From assembly GCF_021018805.1 (NCBI RefSeq), contig NC_086258.1, forward strand, positions 18,692,692 through 18,756,691: a DNA stretch of 64,000 nucleotides, read 5' to 3'. Below are positions 12,345-23,900 of the stretch, one piece after another. A model generated the notes under the pieces. That model was not told where the DNA came from, made no database searches, and saw only the letters and a program-made list of their open reading frames with translations. Position 1 is the stretch's first letter. Every line of letters starts with the position of its first letter. Source of the DNA: Prinia subflava (Eukaryota > Chordata > Aves > Passeriformes > Cisticolidae). The position numbers were made by a program, and so were the translations under genes.

Positions 12345-15300
12345 TGGCACTGCTTTGGCCAGGCTGATCTTTGGTGCAGCCCTGTGGGTTGTGGTTATTT
12401 GGTATGCCCAAAACTCATTGTTTAAAGGCTGAGATACAGCAGATGGCAAAGCCAGAGAAGGGCAGGACTGAGGGGTAATGAGAGTGCCTCCATGTGGAGA
12501 AGCTCTGCAGCCTGTGTGGACACACCTGAGCATCCCCCACCTGCCCACCTTGCAGGACAGGGGTCAGCACCAGCCAGTCACCTCCCTGAGGAAGTGGGTG
12601 AACGCTGTCAAGTTTGTCCTTGTCCCAGCAACTGCTCTCCAAGTATATCAGATGCTCAAGGCAAGTGCATGAAGGGCTGGAAGTTTCCCCCAGGACATTA
12701 TGCAGGCAAAAAGCTGCCTCCAGTGTCCCGGCAGGTCCAGTGCATCTCCCCGGGGTTGACAGCTGCACACTCACTGGACCTGCTTTGGTTGTGAGTGTTT
12801 TTCCATTTCTGCAGCATTTTTGTTGGGGGCAGCAACGTCTCCAGGGACTCTCTGGGCTCCAAGGAAGGCATTTCAGCTGGGACTGTCAGCAGGGTTTGTC
12901 AGGATTGATTTCCTTTGTCCCTTTTCTCTCGTGCTGCAGAGAGGCCAGGCAGTTTCACATGTGTCACTGAGCTTGTTTGGGAAGGACAACCTCCCACACT
13001 GAGAATCTAAATGCAGAATTCAGCTTCTCTGGAGAGGGTGTAGCCTGTGCAGGCTCTGCCCATATGAGCCTGCAGTGTCTGTGGAGCAGGGAGTTGTCCA
13101 AAATGCACGGTGCCTCTGTTGGGAATGATGCAGCCCTCTGGGAGCACCAGGCCCATGGGGAGCCACGGGCTTTGGAGCAGACCAGAAATGCTTCCTGAGC
13201 AGCAAACAGGGAAGCCTGAGTGAGGCTGGTCACTGAGGAGAAACTCCTGCACCCAGGAGCTGCTGGGTGCCTCAGCCCCTCATGGTGGCTGTGTACCCTG
13301 TCCCCTGGTGGTGTCCCCTATCCCCAGGCTCTCCCTGGTGGGCTGTGGGTGGGCAGTGAGGCAGTTTTGTTCCTTGCCTGTCCCCCAGGTCGTACCACAT
13401 TGCTTTGGGTTGCCTAGTGACCAGCTCCACCGGGTATTCTTCCTGCCTGAATAGGGCTTTTCTCTCCCCAGAAGTTGGAAGAAGTTTCTCTTAGACCTTT
13501 CCCCTCCCCCTCCTCCTCTTTTGTTCTCTGTGCTTTGGGAAGCAGGAAGGGGCTGAGTCCCACCGAGCAAGGATTCCCCAGTGGGTGAGGGGCTTCGGGG
13601 ATGGGCTGGCAGCCCCCAGCCCACGCTTTCCCCCAGTGCCCAGGCTTCCCAGAGTCAAGGGAAGGAAATCTCCCAGGAGGCTTTACCCAGAGCCTGTTCC
13701 CTCCAGCCTTTTCTCCCAACACAGCTTTGGTGTTATCAGGGATAATCTTGGCTGCAGAAGGGCCTTTGCTGTAGCCTGGAGTTTCCCAGAGAGCTCAAAG
13801 CCACATCCTTCCTGATCCTAGGAAAGCTGTCCTGATGTCCCCCTCACCTCCTCGCTCTACTCCTGCCCCCTGCCCCAAGGCATGCTGTCCCTCTGTGTGG
13901 CACACACTGGGACACATCCCCTGGAGACAACCCCAGCTGTGCCTCACCAGAGCCACCCAATCTTGTGGCATCGGGTCGGGAGTGGCCTCAGGAAGCTGAG
14001 CAGGGTTGGAGGTGGCATTTCCCAGCCAAATTCCAGCCTGGCACAGACTAATGGAGCCAACCCTGTGGAGAGCAGCTACAGCTGGAGCACCCTTGGCAAG
14101 AGCCAGGGCTCAGGACTGGGCAGGCTCCCAGCAGGGTGAGTCCCCGGGTGAAAGCAGCACTGCCAGGCTGTGCTGTAGTAGCCCCAGCCTGCTCAGGGCC
14201 GCTGGGCAGAGCCAGTGCAGGGCCACCCCAAAATCCAGGTCTCTGTGGCTGGCACAGCATCAAGATTGTCCCTGTGCCACCAGGTGGCAGCTCCTGGTCA
14301 GGGACTTGTCTATGTGTGGGTCTGGCACATCCTGATCTGCCACCGTGTCCTGGTGCTGGGCACAGCCCTGCAGCTGCCTGGATTTATGGCCAGGGGCTCC
14401 CTGGGGTGTGTAGGGACACCGGGGGCAGAGGTTTGGTACCCTGCAGTCACAAGGTGAGTGCAAAGGTGTGGCCTCTGCTCCTGCAGCATGGACAGAGCTG
14501 AAGGCAGCACAGGCACTGATGGTGGGATCAGCTCTGACATCCTGAGGGATGCTCAGATACAGCAACTCCTCCTCCTGCACGGACACAATACCCAGTGCCA
14601 GCGAGCAGTGCATTCCCCACTGCCAGCCAGGAGCTCTGGGGACTGCAGGGTTTAAACAGAGGCGTTTGATTTGGGGGGTAAATACACCACTGTGCCTCAG
14701 CATGGCCAGAAGTTGCTGTTTTGTCAGCCCTGCTTTTTTCAAAAGCTCTTGGAGAGTTCCATGAACTGTTATTACAGCTGTGCCAGACTCCTCCTAGGGT
14801 TCCTCAAGAGTTAACAGCTTTTAAATATTCCCCACCAGATTGCAGAAACCAAAACCACTTGTCACCCAGAAGCTCTCATGGTGTCACCTCCCTGGCAAGG
14901 TTTCAAATTTTTTGGTTCATTTCCACCTCTTCCCTCTTTCAGTGTGACTGCTCAGGTGTACAGCAGCAGCAGAGACCACCCTGTCCTGCTGTGTGTTCAC
15001 ACAGCTCCCTGACTGCAGGACACAGGAGGAGGCAGACATGGACTTGCCTGGGGACAGGGATGCATCCTGGGGACAAGTGAGTGGTGCAGAGCCCATCTCA
15101 TCCCTGCTCCTGGTCAGTGCAGCCCTGCTCTCTGGATCCTGTCTGGGTTTGGCCTTACCAGGAGCAAGGACAAGGTGGGCTCTGCACCATGTCCTGGGGT
15201 TTGAGGTACCTTTTAAAGGTGGCAGCCAAGCCCAAAGCCAACCAGGTGCTGGAGGGAGCCACTGTGTGTGTGGCACAGCCTTGTGTCATGGTGGCACATC

Positions 15301-16564
15301 CATATTGTCACTCTATCTTTCCTTCCCAGGCAAGGAACTGAGGCACGGAGCAGCCAGAGCTGGATAACAGCACCCAGCTTCCCAGCATGGGGCTGCTCCC
15401 TCTGGATGTGCTACTCTCGAGCTTCTGTGGCTGCCTGGATGCTGTGGGAGTGTGGCAGAGCTGTGTGCCTGCTCCAGGCCAGCACAAAAAGCTCTGTGCT
15501 GGGGATTTAGCAAGTGCTGTTAATGTTGCTCAGTTGCTGAGAGGTTTGGGGCAGACCTTGGGGGCAGAGGGTGGGAGCTTTCCTCTCCTCGACTCCTCTG
15601 TGTGGACCTCTGTGTTCTCCCTTTCTTGGGGATGTGGTAGCAGGTAAATCCAGTTGGACCAGAAAAACTATTGATAATAGGGGAGGGAGAACAAGATAAA
15701 GGAGCAGCCCATGGCTTTGTTGTGCATAAAGCACCAGCTGGACTGCCAGGAGCCCTCACCTCCAGGTGCTGGAGCAGGGCCCTGCAGGTAAACAGCTCCA
15801 GGGGGTGCAGCAGCGCTCCTCTGCCAGGCTGAGCAACAGGACCTTGGGTGCTGCAGGGCTTTCCCAGCTTGGCCTGGCCAGCCTGTGGGGTGGTAAATTC
15901 TGGAAAGACACTTTCTGAGTCCTGGGGACATCCCAAGGCTCCCTCCACCCCTCCCATGGCAGCCATGCAGTGTCTGATGGGACCACACAGGTGAGTGAAC
16001 AAGGGGCTGGGTCACCCACACTCAGGCATGGTGTCCTCTCTTCCCAGCTTTGGGGACAGAGCCTGGGCTGGCCCCAGGGACGTGTGGCTTTGAGCAGACC
16101 TCAGGGACTGGTTGTCCTGCCAAGATCAGGGCAGGGTCAGCCCACATCTGCTCTGCCTGGTCCAGAGCTGGCAAGCAGGGGGGAGGGTGGTTGTTTGCAT
16201 CATCACCCGAATTTCTCAGAGGCGTTTCCCAGCTCTGCACCCCTCCAGGCATAGCTCAGAGCCTCCCAGGCTGCCTCATGCCAGAGGGGATGGCCTTTGA
16301 ACCGTGTGTTTGGCTTATCTGGGCCCCGGTCAGAGGTCCAGGGCTGAGCAAGGGCTCTGCCATGCGCAGGCAGTGGCGATAAGAGCCGGGCTGGGCCAGC
16401 AGGGCCATGGGGAGCAAGCCAGCAGCAGCCAGCCCGAGCCACATCCTGCCACGGCTCGTGAGCTCCCGACCTGCCACCTCAGCCTGGGGCTTACCCCAAC
16501 AACCTTCCTGCCTTGGGGAAGAGCAGGGTGTGTTTCCCTGGTGGGCCACATCCTGCCACACTGG

Positions 16565-16980
16565 TACAAAGATCACAGAGTCACAGAGGAAAAGGCCTCT
16601 GAGATCACTGATTCCAACCTTTGAACACCTTGTCAAATAGACACTGAGTGCCACATCCAGCCTTTCCTTGAACACCTTCAGGGACAGTGACTCCACTGAC
16701 TCCCAGGGCAGCCCATTCAATTCCTGACAGCCCTTTCTGTGAAGAAATTCCTCCTAATGTCCAACCTAGACCTCCCCTGGCACAGGACTGTGTCCTCTCA
16801 TCCTGTTGCTGGGGAGAAGAGACCGATCCCTGGCTGGCTGCACCTTCCTGTCAGGGAGTTGTAGAGAGTGATAAGGCTAAACAACTCCAGCTCCCTCAGC
16901 CTCTCCTCACAGGATTTGTGTTCCAGACCCTTCACCAGCTTCTCTGAGCAGTTTTGCTGCACCTCCAAGCCCTTTCCCCA
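16565..16980 (-). mobile_element. CR1 LINE 3'-end fragment
   Basis: Typical wording of an inverted CR1 3' end: tcacagaggaaaaggcc, ctgattccaacctttg, cacatccagcctttccttg, then the stretches on failure of fixed-length consensus blocks ending ctccctcagcctctcctcac. CR1 is the main avian LINE and is usually 5' truncated. The element's own 3' end is at the low coordinate, so it is inserted in minus orientation. It is clearly diverged and has no open frame. Confidence 0.85.
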
Positions 16981-17260
16981 TCTGCAGCATGGGCAGAAGG
17001 GCAGAGCACAGCCCTGAGCATCTCTGGTCCCGCGGCCAAGCACAGCCACCACCCTGCTGTCCCCATCTCCACGTGTCCTCCGAGTGGCCACTTCTCCTGT
17101 CTTTGGTTTTGGTAACACCTACAAATCCAACACAAAGCCAAGCAGAGCGTGACAGAGAGCACCCTCGGTGGGCGCTGTGCCCGACCCCGTGTCCCCTGGA
17201 CAGGGAGCCTGGCGAGAGGAGCTGCAGCCGAGCTGCTCCCGCTGCCCTCCCCACGGGGCT

Positions 17261-17376
17261 GGGGCTGTGCTCACCCTCCCGGGACATCTGCTGATGAATT
17301 TCTGATGTTGCCGTGGCCGGGGCCGTGCTCACCCTCCCGGGACATCTGCTGATGAATTTCTCCTGCTGCCATGGCC
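17261..17376 (+). repeat. 58-bp tandem duplication
   Basis: The block starting ggggctgtgctcaccctccc at 17261 recurs as ggggccgtgctcaccctccc at 17319. Both copies contain gggacatctgctgatgaatt. Two copies, period 58, few differences. Confidence 0.88.
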
Positions 17377-19989
17377 GTGCCTCCGCAGGCAGCCATATGG
17401 CCCTGGGGGTGACACAGCCACCCGCTCTGTGTGTCAGGGACCTGCTCTGTGAGCAGATTTCTGCACTTTCCTAAATGCACCTCTGACCTGTGCTGAATGA
17501 ATTTGAATCTGTAAATCCTCCAGGAGATTTTTGGAGATCTCATTCTCCCACCTGCACGGTTCATCATGGCAAAGACCACAAGGTTTTCCTCCACCAAGCT
17601 GTGGCTGGCAGCCAGCTGGTGCAAAATATGTTTATTCTCCTCTCGTGCTCTCTAGCCATGGGGAGGGATTGGGTTCTGTTTCCAAGAAGTAATCACTGGA
17701 ATAAAAAGCCCAGGCTAAAAATGATACTTGCCGGTTTCCATTGTAATTTCTTTTATGTTCTTTTCCTAATCTTTTTTTGGCAACTACCATCCTAAAAGGT
17801 TTTTCACACTTATTTAACTTCTAAATTAAGCACTACTTAATTTTGGGGCATAGTCCAAAATGCATTGTAGCACAAAACAAGTAGAGCAGATGAAGAACTG
17901 TGCATCTCATTTTCACCCCGCTGAAAATAAAACCAACAGTAGAAAACCATATATCATGGAAACAGAGAGATGTGAAGGAACCAGCTCCTCCAGCCCTTGA
18001 GGCTGCCACTCCACCAGCATTTGCATGATTGGGCCATAAATGTTTCCAAATGGCAAATTCCTGACTTTCCCCAGGTCACTTCCTCTAGACCATTGGTCAT
18101 CCATCTGGAGCCAAGCCTTGCTCCCTCCCTTGTGACTTACTTGAGCAGTTGGTAATAATTAGCTGTGGTTAACGAAGGGCCAGAGTCAGGAGCACGTGAG
18201 CCGAGGCACCAGAGCACAGGGAGCAGATCCAGCAGGGCACAGCAGACCCTGAGTCACTGGGTGGGGACAGCTCCAGCCTGGGGGACCTCTGAGCAGGACC
18301 CCAGACTCAACCACGCTGTGCTGGCTCTGAGTGTTCCAGAAAATACCTGTACCCCTGAGGGCTGGGGCAGCTTTTAGTGATAGAGGCAAAAAGCATCACA
18401 TCCCTCCATTGATGCACCCCCATTTCTCTGAGCTGCCTTTTGCTGCTGGGGTACGTGTGACCCCCTCTTCCTGCCCATCCTTCTGCAGCTTTAGCTCCAG
18501 CTGGGCTTTAAGCTCGATTTCATCCCTGTGTGTCTCCCCATGGTCTGTCCTGTCCTTCCAGCTTCTCGCCTGTTCTCTCCTGAGAAAACCTGTGCCCAGC
18601 CAACCTTCCTGTCACAGCTCCAGTGCACTACAGCAGGGTTCCCTGCAAGTTTGCTTTAAAATCAGCCTGCCCACCGTCCTTTTGTGGTGTCCCAGGTCCA
18701 GGGTCCACTTTCCCAGTGGGACAAGGCCAGCAGTGACACCACTGCCAGCCTCAGGCACAGAGCTGCTCTCGTGTTCACACCTCAGCCTGGGCACTTTGTG
18801 GATGCCACCCCCACACAGCCAAAATTCCCAGAGGACCACGGCTGGCAATGGAGGGATCTGTAGCAATGGAAGCAAGTGGAGACAGAAGCAAACTGCTGTT
18901 AAAATGTGTTTTGCTTTTATCTTCCTTTGAACCTGTCTGGGCAGGCCGGAATGGAAGCAGGGGTTGGTTGGATCTGAGGGGATAAAGGAGTGTTGGGGAA
19001 AATGCAGCCACAGTGGGACTCAGGAACGGGCATGGGGTTTGGGCCCAGCTTTTGGGGCTGAGTAATAAAAGAGGGTATTTGTGGAGGGGCTGTGTGACAG
19101 CTTGGAACAACACATGAGTGCTCAGGGAACCACGGGCACACGGTTTGATGGAGCAGGGCTCACCACCGTGCTGCTCCCTGAGTGACTACCTAAAAATCCA
19201 ACCCCCCAAAATCCCTACAGTTCTACTGAAAAGGCTTGTTTGCCTGCTGAGTCCCTTCCCCCGCTGCAACAAACATTTTGGTATGCATATCCTTCAGTTC
19301 ACAGGCTGGTTCTTTCGGAGATGAACTAAAATAACACCGAGATATTCTTTCAAAAAAGAAACTGGAGCACATCCTCTCTGAAAATACCAAAATAATTCAC
19401 GCAAATATTCCCCCAAACCAGTTTCTCCTTTCCTCCAACCCAAACTCTTTGTCGAGCTTGCCACAAAGCCCCCAAAGGTGTTATTTGCTGCAAATGCACC
19501 TGAACTATTCACCCAGAATGTGGCCGGGGAGCCGGGGGCAGCACCCCGGCCGTGTCCCCCCTTTTCCCCCCACATTTGTGCCCTCCTGGCGGGTTCACCG
19601 GGTGGCTGCGAGTGTGCGACAGGGTGAATGATCGGGCATCCCAGGTCCGTGGACTTCAGAGTTTGCAGGTTCTGATAAGCACAAACAAAGCGGCAGCAGC
19701 CCGCGGACACACTCGGGGGTGGCCGGGTGGGTGCAGCCCAAACACGCACGTGTTTGAGTCGGGCAAGAGAGAAACAAAAAGGGGAACCCTGTTTATGAGC
19801 CGTGGGTGGGTGGCATGAAAAGGAGGTTAGAAAGAAAGAAAAAGAAAATCTCAATTCCCTTCTGGTCTGGGTAAATGTTTAATCCCCAGCTCGGAGAAAA
19901 AGCAGCTCAAAAGTGCTTTTTTTCTCAGCAAGTCTGAACCAGTCAGCCTGGTGCCTCCTCCCTCCGGCTCACACCCTCCCTCCCACCGC

Positions 19990-20960
19990 TCTGGAGGAAT
20001 ATCCCAGCCTGCTCCCAAGTGCAGCCGGGCACCCGGGGCAGGACGGAGGCAGCGCTCGGTGCAGTCCGAGCCCGCGGGGCTGCGAGAGCGGAGCGGCCGC
20101 GAAGTTCGTGTGTGTGCCCGGGGCCGCTGCTCCCGCCCGCCCCGCGAATCCAGGACTGCCCGCGATGGGGTCCCCGCACTGGAAAAGGCTCTGCCTTCTG
20201 CTCCTGGCGGGTTTAACATCCTCCCTGCTCCTCTACAGTCACTACCACGCTACGGTGGAGGCGCCCACCAGCCAGAGGATCATAGCCAAGTAAGGGGGGA
20301 CGGGGATGGGAGAGGGTGGGATCTGTAAATCCAGCACGAGGTACCGTGCGCTGGGATGGGGAGGGGGAACCGGGTGCCAGTGTGGGCACCAGCCGAGCCC
20401 AGAGCGGGACCCCAAGGCCGTGGGGGTCTCCAGGGGTCCCCGCGTGGGTTCAGCGCATCCCAGTGCAAAGGAGCCACTGCTGAGTGCGGGGACGGCCGAG
20501 GATCAAAGGCGCTTCAGCTGCCGGCCGGAGCCGCCGCGCGTTCCCGCCGCGCTCGGAGCCTGCTGATTGTCCTGGCGGAGGTTTGGCCCCCGAGGAGCTG
20601 CGCTCACCGCCCCTTGCACAGGCTGAGCACGGCTGCCCCGGCCTCGGATCCCCCGGGCTGCCCACACCGCTGGCGAACTCAGGGCTGCAGCCTTCTCCAA
20701 ACTCCAGCAATTTGCAGCTCCCCCTTCGTCTGCCTTCCCTGCATCCCCCAAACCTCCCGAAGCCCCTTCCTGAGCCTCCCCCGTGCCCAGCGGGCGGGGG
20801 AAGGAGCCCGCCCAGCGCTTGGGCTGCTCCAGCAGCTGCCCTGTCCCCTGCCAGCATCAGGTGCTGGGCCAGGAGAGCGCTGTGGGTGTCCCCATCTCCT
20901 CCTGGGCGCTTTCGGGTGCCATCGGTGTGGCCGAGCCCCACGGCCCGGGCGCTGCCCGGG
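19990..20960. promoter_or_regulatory. CpG-rich promoter region of ST6GALNAC2
   Basis: Many CpGs from about 19990, densest at 20040-20160 just before the ATG, and again in early intron 1 at about 20480-20960. No TATA box is evident near the ATG. This is the expected broad CpG promoter for ST6GALNAC2; the exact start site cannot be read from the sequence. Confidence 0.6.
20165..20289 (+). CDS. ST6GALNAC2: ST6GALNAC2 coding exon 1 (signal anchor)
   Basis: The ATG lies in a GCG-ATGG context 125 nt before donor CCAA|gtaagg (phase 2). It encodes MGSPHWKR, a Leu-rich anchor ([16 protein letters not shown]) and the first lumenal residues. Confidence 0.9.
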
Positions 20961-23900
20961 GATGGGGGGTGCTGTGGGGACCGGAGCCGGTCCTGCAGAG
21001 AGTCAGAATTGCAGCGGGATTTGCTGAGGATGCAGCCGGCTGAGCTGCCCTGGCCTTCTCTCTTCCCCAGCTGGGAGCTCTCCTTGCCCGATCTCATCGT
21101 GCCAAAGGCACAGGTCCCCTCTCCTGCCGGGCTGGGGATCGGGAGTATCTGTGGCAGCCCGGGCTGGCTGCTGGCTCTCTCCACCCTCGGCGTGCCGGGT
21201 GTGCCGCGGTGCCAGCGGCATCCTGGTCACCTGGAACTGCTCGGGACAGTCACGGCTGGGGTGACATCGAGCTCCGCACAAAGAGCTTGATGTCCACGAG
21301 AGGGGCCCATGAGGACAGCAGAACGTGCCCATGGACCACAGTCGAGCTGGGAGTGGAGACCAGCCGCGCCCTGACACAGGGTTTATGGCCCAGAGAGAGC
21401 AGGGTGTGGAGAATACCCTTGGGATGGAGGCAGGGAGCAGGTTCCTCCCCCCACTGTCGGGCTAACCCTGCCTGGACCTGCCGCAGCCCCAGGTCACCTT
21501 CCTTGGAAAGCCAGACCAGGCTCCAGACTGAGGGGACCAAGGGTCAGCTTGTCCAGCCCCGGAGAGGTAACACAGCTGACCTGTGCTCCAAAGCTCTCCT
21601 GGATTCGGCTTTAATTCAACCCCTAAAGCCAAACCCAAGCCAGAGTGCAGTCTGTTGGCTTCCACTCCCTGTGTTTACAAACATGGCACACAGAACTGTG
21701 TCCCTGCAGGAGCTGGCACTGCCCTGGCACTGGATGTGCAGCTGAGTCTGGAGCTGGAGCTGGGCTGGCCATCTCACAGGGCTGAGGTGCCACCACAGAG
21801 CACTCATTTCCTGCCCTGCCAGTGGGGACAGGAGGGTCAGGGTCCTCACCTGTGGGTGCAGGTGACTCGGTTTCAGCAGGTTAGTGTGAGCAGTGTCTCC
21901 ATGTGGAGGTGCAGGGGGACAAAGGGGATCAGGAGGAAGCTGATGATGGCTGCAGCCAGCACCAGGTCACCCCAGATCCCCACAGCAATACCAAATCCCC
22001 CTCCAGTTCTGCACAAAGCTGGTGGCCCTGTGGAAGTGGGCAAATGCCCTGTTCCCTGAAGAGCTGGGATGGAGGGAGCCAAATCCCCGGGGCTTCAGCT
22101 GGGCACAGCCCTGTCCCACTCCCTTCCAATCCATCTCTCCCAAACCCCACTGGTGAGGTTTTAGTGTTAGGGCAGATGGGATGAGCACAGAGCTCTGCAC
22201 AGCCCTCGCTGTGCCACCCCTGCTGTGCACCAGGGAAAGATGCTTCTGGAGCTCAGCCCTTCACGGTGAGATGGAGCAGCAGTGGGTTCTTGTTGCTGTT
22301 TTGGCTCCCTCAAATCTCTCCATTGTGCCCTGGGAGTATTTGCTGAAGATAAGGCCAGAGTGTGTGCTCACAACACTCACACACAGCGTTATCTTCCGGA
22401 AGTGAGGGATGGCCTTGGACCAGAAACATTTATGAATGTCACGATGGTGATGGAGCATGCCCAGGCCTGGCTGGCTCTGCTGCCACTGCCAGTGCCCGGG
22501 CAGCCACAGCCACTCCTTCCCCCCATTGTGCATCGGTCGGTCCCGGGCAGGATTGTCATCTTCTGAGTCAACCAAGCAGCACGAGGTGCTTCACCACATC
22601 CTGGCAGGTGACGTCAAAGCGCTTGGCTCCCCATCACGCCACCGAGCTGCCGTCTGGTGGGGGGCCGGCTGCCCCACGCCCTTCCCGGCAGGGTTTGGGC
22701 AGCAGCAATGCTGGAGAGCTGGCTCCAGCACCCACAGCTGGCAAGCGAGTGCAGGGAGGTGCTGGCACTGTTTTATCAGCTCAGCACAAAGCCTGGAAGA
22801 AGCGATGAGCAGGTGCCACCCACTGTGTCCGGCCATGGGTGGAGATGGGGCCCAGCTCCCACAGAAGGTCAGCAGGAGCCAACCTGCCAGGCTGCCTCTG
22901 TCCACCTCCCTCCATCCTGGGCATGGCCAGGCTGAGCCCCCTGGGCTCCCACAGATCCCTGGCAGCTCAGAGAGTAGTGCAGCACCTCCCACTGCCACTG
23001 CCCAGAGCTTTGCCTTGTGCTGCAGGCACTGGGATGAGCCGGGGAAGGGGAAGGGAAGAAACAAGAGCAGGAGAGCTTGGAGAGCTGGGGAGGGGCTGGG
23101 TGGGGAGAGATGCACAGCTGGGGTTTGTGAACCTGATGGGAAGGGCTGGGGAGGTGTTGAGGCTGGGAGAGGCTGCTTGGATGCAGCTCAAGCTTGGACA
23201 TGGTGGTGAGGCTAATGGCCTTAGGGTTTTGTGGGGGGCTGCACCTCTGTGGCCAGAAAGTGGGTGGGTGCCAGTCTTTGCACTCAGAGACTTCAGTGCT
23301 TTGCAGGAGCCAGCTCTGGGGTTGGAGCAGGGAGGTTTCCCCAGTCCCTGGTCCATTGGTGGGGTTGTGGAGGTGTTGGTAATCTCTGCTGTTGAGGCAC
23401 GGGGGCTGGGGGTGACCTGCCCTGTGAGATGGAGGCAGCAAGAGGGGCTGGGCAGCTCCCTGGGGCGAGCACCCTGCACCCCAGGGCTGAGCCCACCGGG
23501 GTCCAGAGCTGGCTGTGGGACATGTGTGGAAGAGCTTTGTTCTGGAGGATGTGCTGTCGGTACCTGGGCTGAAGGAGCAGCTTCCAGTGTAACCACCAGG
23601 TCTGGTACAGCCTCTGATGGCCCTGCCCTTGCTGAGCACACCCTGCACTACCCCCTGGAAGCTAAGGGCACAGACAAGTTTGCTCAGGCTGGGATTAGTT
23701 GGATGCTTGCAGGGGTAACACCAGAAAGGCCCTGCAGAAAGCTGCACCTCTGCATCTCTCCGGGATGGCTCAGTCCCATCTTGGTGGAACTTCTTGGGGA
23801 TTTGCCCTCCCTCCTCTCTCTGCCTGCTCAGGATGAGCCTCAGGGGGGGAGCTGGTGCCACGCCGTGCTGACCCCTGGGCTGTGACACTGTGTTTGGAGT

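Larger units (their letters stand above)
12366..19850. other. Intergenic DNA between ST6GALNAC1 and ST6GALNAC2
   Basis: No open frame here is recognisable as a gene. The stretch is GC-rich and holds a CR1 fragment (16565-16980) and a 58-bp tandem duplication (17261-17376), listed separately. Its right end rises in CpG content toward the ST6GALNAC2 promoter. Confidence 0.6.
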
